A DNA stretch of 64,000 nt from Lentzea fradiae (GTDB taxonomy: Bacteria > Actinomycetota > Actinomycetes > Mycobacteriales > Pseudonocardiaceae), in the NCBI RefSeq assembly GCF_900100955.1, contig NZ_FNCC01000005.1, forward strand, positions 124,001 to 188,000, in the 5' to 3' direction. The number at the start of each line of letters is the position of its first letter. Positions within the stretch are counted from its first letter, which is position 1. The translations under genes and the position numbers were made by a program. Shown here in pieces: positions 25,075 to 32,719 of the stretch. The notes beneath the pieces were generated by a model. The model did no database searches. It saw only the letters and a program-made list of their open reading frames with translations, and was not told where the DNA came from.

Positions 25075-26433
25075 TCAGCGCACCTGCTCCAGGCGGCACC
25101 GGAACGGCCGCAGCATCGCCGGTGCCTCCACGAGCCGGTAGCCGGGCACGTCCTCGGGTGCCTTGGCGATCCCGGCGAGCGTCTCCGCCACGTACTCGAG
25201 GTGGCTGCGCGTGTAGACGCGGCGCGGAATGGCGAGCCGCACCAGCTCGAACGGCGCGGGCGTCACCAGGTCGCCGTTCCCGTCGATCTCGCCCAGGTAG
25301 AGCGAACCGACCTCGGCGCACCGGATGCCGCCCGCCAGGAACAGCTCCGACGCGAGCGCGTGCCCGGTGAACCGGCTCGGCGGGATGTGCGGCAGCAGCC
25401 TGGCCGCGTTGAGGTAGACGGCGTGCACCCCGGCGGGCCGCACACTGTCCACACCGGCCTGTCGCGCGCACTCGGCCAGGTACGCGGTGGACTCGGCCCG
25501 CTCCCGCAGGTACAGCGGGTCGGTCACCTCGATCAGGCCCTGCGCGCACATGTCGAGGTCACGGCCGGAAAGCCCGCCGTAGGTGCGGAACCCCTCGGTG
25601 GCGATCAGCAGGAGCTCGCACTGCTTGGCCAGCTCCGTGTCGTTGAGGGCGAGCATCCCTCCGATGTGGACGATGCCGTCCTTCTTCAGGCTGAGCACGC
25701 AGCCGTCGGCGAGCCGGAACGCGAGCTTCGCCACGTCACGTGGACTGTGCCCGGCGTACTTCGCCTCCCGCTGCGTCACGAGCCACGCGTTCTCCGCGAA
25801 CCGCGCCGCGTCGAGGATGAACGGCACGCCGTGCTTGCGGCACAACGCGCTCGCCGCCTCCAGGTTCGCCATCGACACCGGCTGCCCGCCACCGCCGTTG
25901 TTGGTGATCGTCATGAGCACCAGGCCGACGTCCTCGGGACCCGACAGCACCTCCTCCAGCGCGACGAGGTCGATGTCGCCCTTGAACGGCGCGTCGCTGT
26001 CGAGGTCGGAGAAGGCGGGCGACGGGAGGTCGCGGGCGATGGCGCCGACGATCTCCACGTTGGCCCGCGTCGTGTCGAAGTGCGTGTTGCTGACCGAGAG
26101 CTGCCCGGGCTTGAGCAGCGCGCCGAACAGGATGCGTTCGGCGGCACGGCCCTGGTGCACCGGGAAGATGTGCCGGTACCCGGTCAGCTCCTCGGCCACG
26201 TCGCGGAACCGGAACCACGACCGCGCGCCCGCGTAGGTCTCGTCACCGCGCATCCCGGCCGCCTGCTGGTCGGCGGACAGCGCGCCGGTGCCGGAGTCGC
26301 TCAGCAGGTCGATCGTGACGTCGTCGGCCGTCAGGTTGAACTGGTTGTACCCAGCGGCCGCGTACACGCGCTCCCTGTGGTCGCGGGTGGTGATGGGGAT
26401 GGGCTCGACGACCTTGATGCGGTACGGCTCCAA
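25075..26433 (-). CDS. tnaA: Tryptophanase (PLP-dependent beta-eliminating lyase)
   Basis: This 452-residue fold-type I PLP enzyme is of the tryptophanase/tyrosine phenol-lyase family. The PLP-binding Lys lies in VLSLKKDGIVHIGG (Lys251 by analogy), the substrate-carboxylate Arg in ELVRLAIPRRVYT, and NNGGGGQP is kept. Where tyrosine phenol-lyases have Arg in MERG, this protein has Val in AEVG, which resembles tryptophanases and favours Trp to indole + pyruvate + ammonia. It follows the DMATS prenyltransferase by ~50 bp on the same strand. A DMATS/tryptophanase pair is known in Streptomyces sp. SN-593, where it gives 6-dimethylallylindole products, so the substrate may be prenylated tryptophan. 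Confidence 0.85.
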   Translation of the reverse strand: MEPYRIKVVEPIPITTRDHRERVYAAAGYNQFNLTADDVTIDLLSDSGTGALSADQQAAGMRGDETYAGARSWFRFRDVAEELTGYRHIFPVHQGRAAERILFGALLKPGQLSVSNTHFDTTRANVEIVGAIARDLPSPAFSDLDSDAPFKGDIDLVALEEVLSGPEDVGLVLMTITNNGGGGQPVSMANLEAASALCRKHGVPFILDAARFAENAWLVTQREAKYAGHSPRDVAKLAFRLADGCVLSLKKDGIVHIGGMLALNDTELAKQCELLLIATEGFRTYGGLSGRDLDMCAQGLIEVTDPLYLRERAESTAYLAECARQAGVDSVRPAGVHAVYLNAARLLPHIPPSRFTGHALASELFLAGGIRCAEVGSLYLGEIDGNGDLVTPAPFELVRLAIPRRVYTRSHLEYVAETLAGIAKAPEDVPGYRLVEAPAMLRPFRCRLEQVR

Positions 26434-26482
26434 GACAACGTTGCCTTTCTGAGTGCCGGCGCGAGACCTGTGGGCCTCGCCA

Positions 26483-27577
26483 TTAGCCGGACAGTGCGGT
26501 GGTGCGCGGGGGCGTCACGTCGTACGCCTCCGAGGACAGGTAGACGGTGACTCCCGGTCGCGGTCTGCCCAGCCGCAGCGACACGTGGGCGATCAGCCCC
26601 ACGCCGTCGGCGAGCGGTCGCTGGATGATGCTCGTCAGCGCCAGCACGAACGGTTTCGTGTCCAGCCCGCACCGGTTCATGATCGCGAGCACGCGCTCGC
26701 ACGCCTCCAGGTCGTCCGGCACGTAGTCCCGCACGGGGATGTAGAGCGAGTAGCCGCTCGGCCGGTCGTGGTCGCCCGGCAGGAAGGTGTAGCTCGACAT
26801 CATCGGCCTGCGGGTGAACGGGCCGGTGCCGCCGCAGGCGAGCTCGACGACCTCCGCCAGCAGGCCGGTGTCGGTGCCGGGGGTCGCGGAGGCGGCCATG
26901 ACGACGTCGTCGACGACCGAGTCCTCGTGGGACACGTAGGTCTTGACGCGGGCGTGGGCCTCGTCCACGAGGTCGAGCGCGAAGAACGAGAAGCGGTCCA
27001 GGCCCTCGCGGCGCAACGCGTGCGCGGCCACCGCGGGGTAGGCCGCGCCGAGACCGAACCGGGTCAGCGCCTCCCGGACGAGCGGGGTCGCGTTGTCCCG
27101 CCCGCGCACGTCGGGGTTGAGGTAGACCTTGATGCCCGGCGCGGCGTCCGCGTTGACGATCAGCGAGTACCAGAACGCGAACTCGCCCTGCGGGTCGGAG
27201 GGCAGGAACAGGTCGCGCACCTGCTCCAGCCGGGCGAGGTGCAGCGGGTGCTCCGCGCCGATGCGGTCGAGGGCGTCGAGCGCCGCCGTGAGGTTGGCAC
27301 GGGTGCCCGGCCGTTCGGCGAGCGACTCCACGATCATCCGGACCGCCGGGGGCTCGTTCTTGGCCAAAGCGACCGAGAACTCGACGGGGGAGTGGTCGTC
27401 GGCGACCTGGGAAGGCCACTGCGGAACGCGGGAGAGAGGGCGTGCCGAGCCGGGACCCAATGCGTCGGCCAGCAGCTTTCTCGCGCTTTCCGCGGACCTG
27501 GTCAATCCGACCGCGCGCAGCAGGTTGTTGAGTTGACCCAGGGCGAAATCACGTAATGAGACGACAGACGCGCTCAA
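26483..27577 (-). CDS. DMATS-type aromatic (indole) prenyltransferase
   Basis: This 364-residue soluble ABBA-fold protein is related to bacterial dimethylallyltryptophan synthases such as IptA and SCO7467. Supporting segments are the catalytic-acid region SPVEFSVALAKNEP (~63-76), FAFWYSLIVNADAAPGIKVYLN, FSFFALDLV, SYTFLPGD and HVSLRLGRPRPGVTVYLSSEAY. It would transfer dimethylallyl from DMAPP to the indole ring of tryptophan without needing a DDxxD metal motif. It heads a two-gene operon with tryptophanase. Which ring carbon is prenylated (C5, C6 or C7) cannot be read from sequence. Confidence 0.85.
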   Translation of the reverse strand: MSASVVSLRDFALGQLNNLLRAVGLTRSAESARKLLADALGPGSARPLSRVPQWPSQVADDHSPVEFSVALAKNEPPAVRMIVESLAERPGTRANLTAALDALDRIGAEHPLHLARLEQVRDLFLPSDPQGEFAFWYSLIVNADAAPGIKVYLNPDVRGRDNATPLVREALTRFGLGAAYPAVAAHALRREGLDRFSFFALDLVDEAHARVKTYVSHEDSVVDDVVMAASATPGTDTGLLAEVVELACGGTGPFTRRPMMSSYTFLPGDHDRPSGYSLYIPVRDYVPDDLEACERVLAIMNRCGLDTKPFVLALTSIIQRPLADGVGLIAHVSLRLGRPRPGVTVYLSSEAYDVTPPRTTALSG

Positions 27578-27951
27578 GATGGGGCTCCTGATCGGGGGGA
27601 ATCAGGCGGGGATCACAATCGAGACGGGGTGGAATCGAAGTGAATTCTCTCAAGCCACCACATGGGCAGGTCAAGGGCCAGAGGGGTTGTGCGGCCCACT
27701 CTCCGCTGTGATCAATGTTGCACCACAAGGGCTATTGACATCGCCACTGTTCCCTGATCATCGGCGGGATTGTGTGTTTGAGTGCGTCTGTGCTATGCGG
27801 CCGCATTTGGTTTCAAAGAGTGAACACCGGGACGTTAATGACAATCGCCGACTTCGCCCCGAATGGCGGCCGTTTGTCTCGGTACAAAAGAAACGAGGTA
27901 CGTCCGGGGAGTCCCGGACGTACCTCGTTTTGTGTCAGGTAGCGGTACCGC
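27578..27951. other. Gene-free region: DMATS operon promoter and LOX terminator
   Basis: This 374-bp region upstream of the prenyltransferase has visibly lower GC than the coding DNA around it and must carry the operon promoter. Its right end holds the terminator of the lysyl-oxidase operon. I see no convincing small gene. Confidence 0.5.
27891..27930 (-). terminator. Terminator of the lysyl-oxidase operon
   Basis: A perfect 18-bp stem (AAACGAGGTACGTCCGGG with its complement) and a GAGT loop lie 22 bp after the lysyl-oxidase-like stop. On the minus strand it continues into CTTTTG, giving a classical intrinsic terminator. Confidence 0.88.
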
Positions 27952-28905
27952 TCAGTTCAGCGCGTCCGCGCACCGGTCCACGCCGGGGCAGCTGCGCAGC
28001 AGCCGCACCTCGGGCGCCGCCTCGATCCTGGACGGCGCCTTGGCCGCTCCTCCCGGCCACCGCACGGAGATCGCGATCGACGACGCGTTGTTGTCGTAGC
28101 TCTTCTCCAGCAGCGTGCGGTCGGAGTTGACGACGTTGACGACGTCGTACACGCCGGACGGAACGCGGGTGAGGTCGAGCCACTGGAAGTCGACCTCCTT
28201 GCGGTAGTCGTCCCCGGAGCCCACGGAGATCCCGAACGTCGTGTCCTTCGCGGACGGGTGGTGGTGCCCGCACATGTGACCGTCGAGCTGACGCGCCACC
28301 TGCCCGGCGGGGGAGTCGTGATCGGCGGGGCGGTGCGGGAGGTCGTCCGCGACCCGGTAGCGGTCGCCGATGCAGAAGCCGTTCTTGCGGTCGGTCACCA
28401 CCACGTCGCCGCCGGGCGTGCGCAGCTGGAAGTACTCGAAGTGCAGGAGGTGCCAGTGCTCGTGCGTCGGCGCGGGCTCGTAGTAGGCGCTGGCCCTGGT
28501 CGCCCGCCGGGCCTCCTCGTACGTGCGGGCGATCGAACCGTCCACACCGGACTGGATCGCCTGCCGCACCTTCATCGACGAGACGAGGGTGGTGCCGCGG
28601 TGGGCGTGCAGGAGCAACGGGCCGTCGCCGACGTTGTCGATCGCGGTGGTGAACCTCAGGCGCACGGCGCCGATCTTGCCGTCCTGCACGCACCTGCCGC
28701 GCGGCTCGGACGCGTCGCGCACCAGGCACACGTCCCAGTCCCGGCACGTGGACGGGTCGCCGGTGAAGCCACCGGGACAGCCGATGGGCGCCTGCCTGAG
28801 GTCCGGCAGCAGCGGCGCCGGGTCTGCCTGGCCCTGCTGCGACGAGACGAGGGTGCTCGCGGTGATCGTGAGTGCCGCGATCACCGCGCCGATTCTGCTG
28901 ACCAT
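27952..28905 (-). CDS. Secreted lysyl-oxidase-like copper amine oxidase
   Basis: This 317-residue secreted protein has a signal peptide at ~1-27. The fold markers of lysyl oxidase are present: EVDFQWLDLTRVPSGVY, matching the human DIDCQWIDITDV block, and LLEKSYDNN, matching ESDYTNN. The two residues that form the LTQ cofactor in LOX appear conserved as Lys174 (RKNGFC) and Tyr270 (KSYDNN). The copper site is a His cluster HEHWHLLH (148-155) rather than the animal HxHxH. The family oxidatively deaminates lysine side chains or other primary amines outside the cell. It overlaps the FAD oxidoreductase gene by 25 bp. A role in wall protein or glycan cross-linking is only inferred. Confidence 0.8.
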   Translation of the reverse strand: MVSRIGAVIAALTITASTLVSSQQGQADPAPLLPDLRQAPIGCPGGFTGDPSTCRDWDVCLVRDASEPRGRCVQDGKIGAVRLRFTTAIDNVGDGPLLLHAHRGTTLVSSMKVRQAIQSGVDGSIARTYEEARRATRASAYYEPAPTHEHWHLLHFEYFQLRTPGGDVVVTDRKNGFCIGDRYRVADDLPHRPADHDSPAGQVARQLDGHMCGHHHPSAKDTTFGISVGSGDDYRKEVDFQWLDLTRVPSGVYDVVNVVNSDRTLLEKSYDNNASSIAISVRWPGGAAKAPSRIEAAPEVRLLRSCPGVDRCADALN

Positions 28906-30215
28906 GCGGTGTTCTCCTGGTTCGGGGATCTCCTGGCGTCGCGCAGGAGGAGGCCGGCCACGGTGCCGGCCAGCTCGACGCTCGAGTTCCAGCTGGTGAC
29001 GTTCGGGTAGACGTGGGCCGTGGTGGCGAGCAGCAGCGGCGTGCCGGGCACCTCCACGGACGGCTTGTCCGCCAGGTAGCCCAGCGGGTGCACGGGTTCG
29101 ACGAACGGGGCCTTGAAGACGCGGACCTCGTCCACGTCCTCGGCCGTCAGTCCTGTGTGGATGCTCAGCAGCTGGTCGGTCCACCGCCGCGCGATGACGC
29201 TCTCGTCCTCGCGGTACAGCTCGGACTCGCGGCTGGTGTACCGCATGGCGTACACCAGGTGCCGGTCGCCGTACCGCGCCGAACCGGTCAGCGGGGTCAT
29301 CTCGACCAGGCCGTCGAAGTCGGTGCCGGACCGCAGCACCGGCGCCCAGTAGTGGCCGGACAACGGCTTGCGGAGGAAGAACAGCGTGTTGACCACGCCC
29401 TGGTACGGCAGCCGCACGTCGGGCAGCCTGGCCGCCAGGGCCTCGTCCGCGATGCCGCGCAGCGCGGGCAGCGGCACGGTGGACACCGCGTGGCGCGCCC
29501 GCACGGTCTCGCCGTCGCCGAGCGTCACGACGACGCTGTCCGGCGTGGCCTCCAGCCGCCGCACCGGCACCGAGGTGCGCACCTCGCCACCGCCCGCCTC
29601 GATGGACGCGCGCAGGGCGTCGATGACGCTCTTGTAGCCGCCCTCCGGGTAGCCGCGCACCGACGAGTTGCTCTCCCGGCCGAGCCGCTGCCACAGGTAC
29701 AGGGCGGGCACGTCACCGAAGGCGGAGCCGAACTTGGCCCCGAACATCGGCGCGAGCAGCAGGTGCCAGACCCGGTCGCCGTACAGGCCGCGCAGCCAGT
29801 CCTCGGTGCGCATCCGGTCGAGGTCCTTGCCCTCGCCGAGCCGGCGCAGCAGCAGCGAGACGACGCCGAACCGGACCCGGTCGGTGAGGCGCAGCGGCGT
29901 GAACCGCAGCAGGTCGAGCGCGGAGTTGAACGGCCGGTGGACGCCGTCCACGACCATGCCCATGCCCGTGGGCCGCCACCGCACGCGGTCCTCCAGCCCG
30001 AGCTCGCCGAGCAGCGCGAGCAGGGCCGAGTCGGACGGCATCACGCAGTGGTAGAAGCGCTCCACCCACTGGTCGCGCGAGGAGAAGAACGTGCCGAGGC
30101 CACCGAGCTGGTCGCTCGCCTCGAGCAGCGTCACGGGCAGGCCCTCGCGGACGAGCCGGTGCGCGGTGGCGAGACCGCAGATCCCCCCGCCGACCACGAC
30201 GACGCGGCCGGGCAT
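28881..30215 (-). CDS. FAD-dependent oxidoreductase (protoporphyrinogen oxidase/amine oxidase-like)
   Basis: This 444-residue flavoprotein has an N-terminal dinucleotide-binding motif (VVVVGGGICGLATAHRLVREG) followed by LLEASDQLGGLGTFF. A substrate domain and the C-terminal FAD-contact segment SSVELAGTVAGLLL complete it. It resembles NAD(P)/FAD-dependent amine oxidases and desaturases often found with glycosyltransferases in actinobacterial surface-glycan loci. Its ATG overlaps the GT2 stop by one base (TGATG) and its end overlaps the LOX-like gene, so the three genes are tightly coupled. It may oxidise a lipid or sugar carrier; the substrate is not known. Confidence 0.8.
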   Translation of the reverse strand: MPGRVVVVGGGICGLATAHRLVREGLPVTLLEASDQLGGLGTFFSSRDQWVERFYHCVMPSDSALLALLGELGLEDRVRWRPTGMGMVVDGVHRPFNSALDLLRFTPLRLTDRVRFGVVSLLLRRLGEGKDLDRMRTEDWLRGLYGDRVWHLLLAPMFGAKFGSAFGDVPALYLWQRLGRESNSSVRGYPEGGYKSVIDALRASIEAGGGEVRTSVPVRRLEATPDSVVVTLGDGETVRARHAVSTVPLPALRGIADEALAARLPDVRLPYQGVVNTLFFLRKPLSGHYWAPVLRSGTDFDGLVEMTPLTGSARYGDRHLVYAMRYTSRESELYREDESVIARRWTDQLLSIHTGLTAEDVDEVRVFKAPFVEPVHPLGYLADKPSVEVPGTPLLLATTAHVYPNVTSWNSSVELAGTVAGLLLRDARRSPNQENTAWSAESAR

Positions 30216-31039
30216 CAGAGCTTCCCGACCGGGACGGGCGTGAGCCGGTCACGCGTGAGCAGGAGCAGGTACTGGCGCAGCGTGCGGCCGAGCCGGAGCT
30301 TGCTGGCGCCGGGCTTGCGGTCGTAGCGCAGCTTCAGCGGGACCTCGCTGACGACCGGCTCGCAGTGCCGCAGCTTCATCAGCAGCTCCACCATGCACGC
30401 GAACCCGCGCTCCTCGACCAGGCGGTCGCCCCAGTGCGCGGCGGCGCGGCGCAGCAGGCTCACCCGGTAGGCGCGGAAACCGCTCGTGAAGTCGCGCACG
30501 CCCTCGATCTTCAGCGCTCTGCCGAGCACCACGGCGGCGCCGCGGGAGAGCAGCCGGCGCGAGCGCGGTGCCGTCGAGTCGTCGCCGCCCTCGGTGAACC
30601 GGGAGCAGATCACGATGTCCGAACCGGCGCCGATCTCCTCCAGCAGCACGGGGATCACGCCGGGGTCGTGCGTGTCGTCGGCGTCCATGACGACGACGAC
30701 GTGCTCCGGCGCGGCCACCGCCAGCGCGGCCTTCAGTCCTGACTGGACGGCCTGACCGAGCCCGAGGTTCACCGGGTGGCGCACCAGCCGGACGTCGAGG
30801 CCGCGCGCGTCCGTGACGCAGTCGGCGGTGCCGTCGGACGACCCGTCGTCGACCACCCAGACCGTGACCCGGCCGGCGACGGCCGACTCGGCGACGCGGC
30901 GCAGCAACCGCGGCAGCGCGGCCGCCTCGTTGTAGGCGGGGAGGACGAGGTGCACGTCGCCGCCCGTGCGGACCTCGTCCGGCACGGTCACGGCGGCACC
31001 CTCGGCTGAATGCCGGGCGCCGTGTTCGTCGACTCTCAC
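30215..31039 (-). CDS. Family 2 glycosyltransferase (polyprenol-phosphate mannose synthase-like)
   Basis: This 274-residue GT-A fold enzyme has LVLPAYNEAAALPRLL, VVDDGSSDGT and the metal-binding VVVMDADDTHDP (DxD). A C-terminal amphipathic segment LRQYLLLLTRDRL follows. It resembles dolichol/polyprenol-phosphate sugar synthases but lacks multiple C-terminal membrane helices. GTG 31039 follows GAGGGGG at good spacing. It is the first gene of the GT2/FAD oxidoreductase/LOX operon, divergent from the sugar transferase. It probably moves a sugar from a nucleotide donor to a lipid carrier at the inner membrane. Confidence 0.87.
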   Translation of the reverse strand: MRVDEHGARHSAEGAAVTVPDEVRTGGDVHLVLPAYNEAAALPRLLRRVAESAVAGRVTVWVVDDGSSDGTADCVTDARGLDVRLVRHPVNLGLGQAVQSGLKAALAVAAPEHVVVVMDADDTHDPGVIPVLLEEIGAGSDIVICSRFTEGGDDSTAPRSRRLLSRGAAVVLGRALKIEGVRDFTSGFRAYRVSLLRRAAAHWGDRLVEERGFACMVELLMKLRHCEPVVSEVPLKLRYDRKPGASKLRLGRTLRQYLLLLTRDRLTPVPVGKL

Positions 31040-31276
31040 TCAATGCCCCCTCTTCGGTGGCTCGCGGTTGGTGGCGTGAATTATTGACACGGCGTGCTAA
31101 AGCTTTTGAGGCGACCCTGGTCGTGTTCAGGGCAAGTGGCACGTCGAAATCTCACCAACTGCGTTCAGCGAGACACTGAAGAGGGAATATTGACACCCGA
31201 AGAGATGATTTTTCGCAGCGCCCTCACTCTTTCGCGCAGTGCCGCGGTCAATACTCATTCGATCGGATGATCTTCC
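31040..31276. promoter_or_regulatory. Divergent promoter region with repeated TATTGAC boxes
   Basis: This AT-richer 237-bp region separates two divergent glycan operons. TATTGACAC occurs at 31082 and 31188 on the plus strand, and TATTGAC on the minus strand at 31247-31253. All contain a -35-like TTGAC. No canonical -10 is obvious at 17 bp, so these may be activator sites or extracytoplasmic-sigma-type elements. Confidence 0.4.
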
Positions 31277-32719
31277 ATGAGGCGATTTTCGGCGGTTGCC
31301 GTTCCGGCCGCACCCGTTCCCTCGCGTGACACCCACCCGAGACGACCGGCGCGGGCCGGTGCTCGCCCGGCCAGGGCACGCCGGGACCTGCTCAGCCGGG
31401 TGAACGCGGTGGCCGTCCTGCTCGTCCTGGCCGACTGCGCGACGCTCGTGGCGGTGTGCCTCGACCACGGCGTGGGCTGGCTGTGGGGCGGTGCCGTCGC
31501 CGGCGCGGTCCTCACGATCAGGGGCGCGTGGCGGCTCTACCGCAGGCGGCTGTGGCTGTCGTGGCTGCAGGACCTGCCGCGCTCCGCCGCCAGCACCGCG
31601 CTCGCGTTCGCGCTGCTCACCGGGGTCGGCCTGGTGGCGGGCGCCCCGGCGGACGGCCTCGCCGCCGCGCAGTGGGCGATGATCGCGTTCGCGCTGGTCA
31701 TCGAGCCCGTCAGGTGGTGCGTGTTCTGGTTCGGCCGGTGGTGCCGCAAGCGGTTCGACCGCTGCGACCGCACGATCGTGGTGGGCGCGGGCCGGGTCGG
31801 CGTGACCCTCGCCAGGACCATGCTCGAACACCCCGAGTTCGGCCTGCGGCCCGTCGCGTTCGCCGACTCCGGCCCCCACCCCGACCGCGAGCCGCCGGAG
31901 CTCGAGATCGTGGACGGCGACCTGGCCGACGCCATCGTGCGGCTGCGCGCGGGCACCGTCGTGCTGGCGTTCTCGCACACCCGCGAGTCACCGCTGGTCG
32001 ACGCCGCCATCACCGCCCACCGGATGGGCTGCTCGACGCTGGTCGTGCCGCGCATGTACGAGCTGCACCCCGACGGCCCCGGTATCGAACGGCTGCGCAG
32101 CTACCCCCTGATGCGCCTGGGCACGTCCCCGACCAGCAGGCCCACCTGGTGGGTCAAGCGGGCCGCCGACCTGGTGCTCGCCGCCGTCGCGCTGGTCGTG
32201 CTGTCGCCGGTCATCGGCCTGTGCGCGCTCGCGGTGCTGCTGGAGAGCGGCCGCCCGCTGTTCTTCCGGCAGGTCCGTGTCGGCATGGACGACCGCACGT
32301 TCGTCCTCTACAAGATCCGCAGCGTCCGGCAGTCCGGCGAGGACGACTCCCAGGTCAAGTGGTCGGTCGTGGGCGACTCCAGGGTCGGCCCGGTGGGCCG
32401 GTTCCTGCGCCGCACGTCGCTCGACGAGCTGCCCCAGCTGTGGAACGTCCTGCGCGGCGACATGTGCATTGTCGGGCCGCGCCCGGAACGGCCGGGTTTC
32501 GTTCGCGAGTTCTCCGCCATTCACGAGCTATATTGGGCTCGCCATCGCGTTCCGACCGGCCTGACGGGGCTCGCTCAGGTGCACGGGCTGCGGGGTGACA
32601 CCTCGATCGCCGACAGGTCCCGGTACGACAACTACTACATCGCGAATTGGTCGTTGTGGCTCGACCTGAGGATTCTACTGATGACAGCGGGTGAGTTGTG
32701 TTGTCGGAGAAATCGCTGA
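31277..32719 (+). CDS. Polyprenyl-phosphate sugar-1-phosphate transferase (exopolysaccharide initiating enzyme)
   Basis: This 480-residue membrane enzyme of the WcaJ/WbaP type has several N-terminal transmembrane helices (~40-155), a central nucleotide-binding-like domain (TIVVGAGRVGVTLA) and one more helix (LVLAAVALVVLSPVIGL). The C-terminal catalytic bacterial sugar transferase domain shows FRQVRVG, YKIRSV, RFLRRTSLDELPQLWNVL, MCIVGPRPE and GLTGLAQVHG. It starts lipid-linked glycan assembly by moving a hexose-1-phosphate to undecaprenyl phosphate. The next gene overlaps its 3' end by 22 bp. It is the only initiating transferase in this region and probably serves the nine-gene reverse operon. 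Confidence 0.9.
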   Translation: MRRFSAVAVPAAPVPSRDTHPRRPARAGARPARARRDLLSRVNAVAVLLVLADCATLVAVCLDHGVGWLWGGAVAGAVLTIRGAWRLYRRRLWLSWLQDLPRSAASTALAFALLTGVGLVAGAPADGLAAAQWAMIAFALVIEPVRWCVFWFGRWCRKRFDRCDRTIVVGAGRVGVTLARTMLEHPEFGLRPVAFADSGPHPDREPPELEIVDGDLADAIVRLRAGTVVLAFSHTRESPLVDAAITAHRMGCSTLVVPRMYELHPDGPGIERLRSYPLMRLGTSPTSRPTWWVKRAADLVLAAVALVVLSPVIGLCALAVLLESGRPLFFRQVRVGMDDRTFVLYKIRSVRQSGEDDSQVKWSVVGDSRVGPVGRFLRRTSLDELPQLWNVLRGDMCIVGPRPERPGFVREFSAIHELYWARHRVPTGLTGLAQVHGLRGDTSIADRSRYDNYYIANWSLWLDLRILLMTAGELCCRRNR

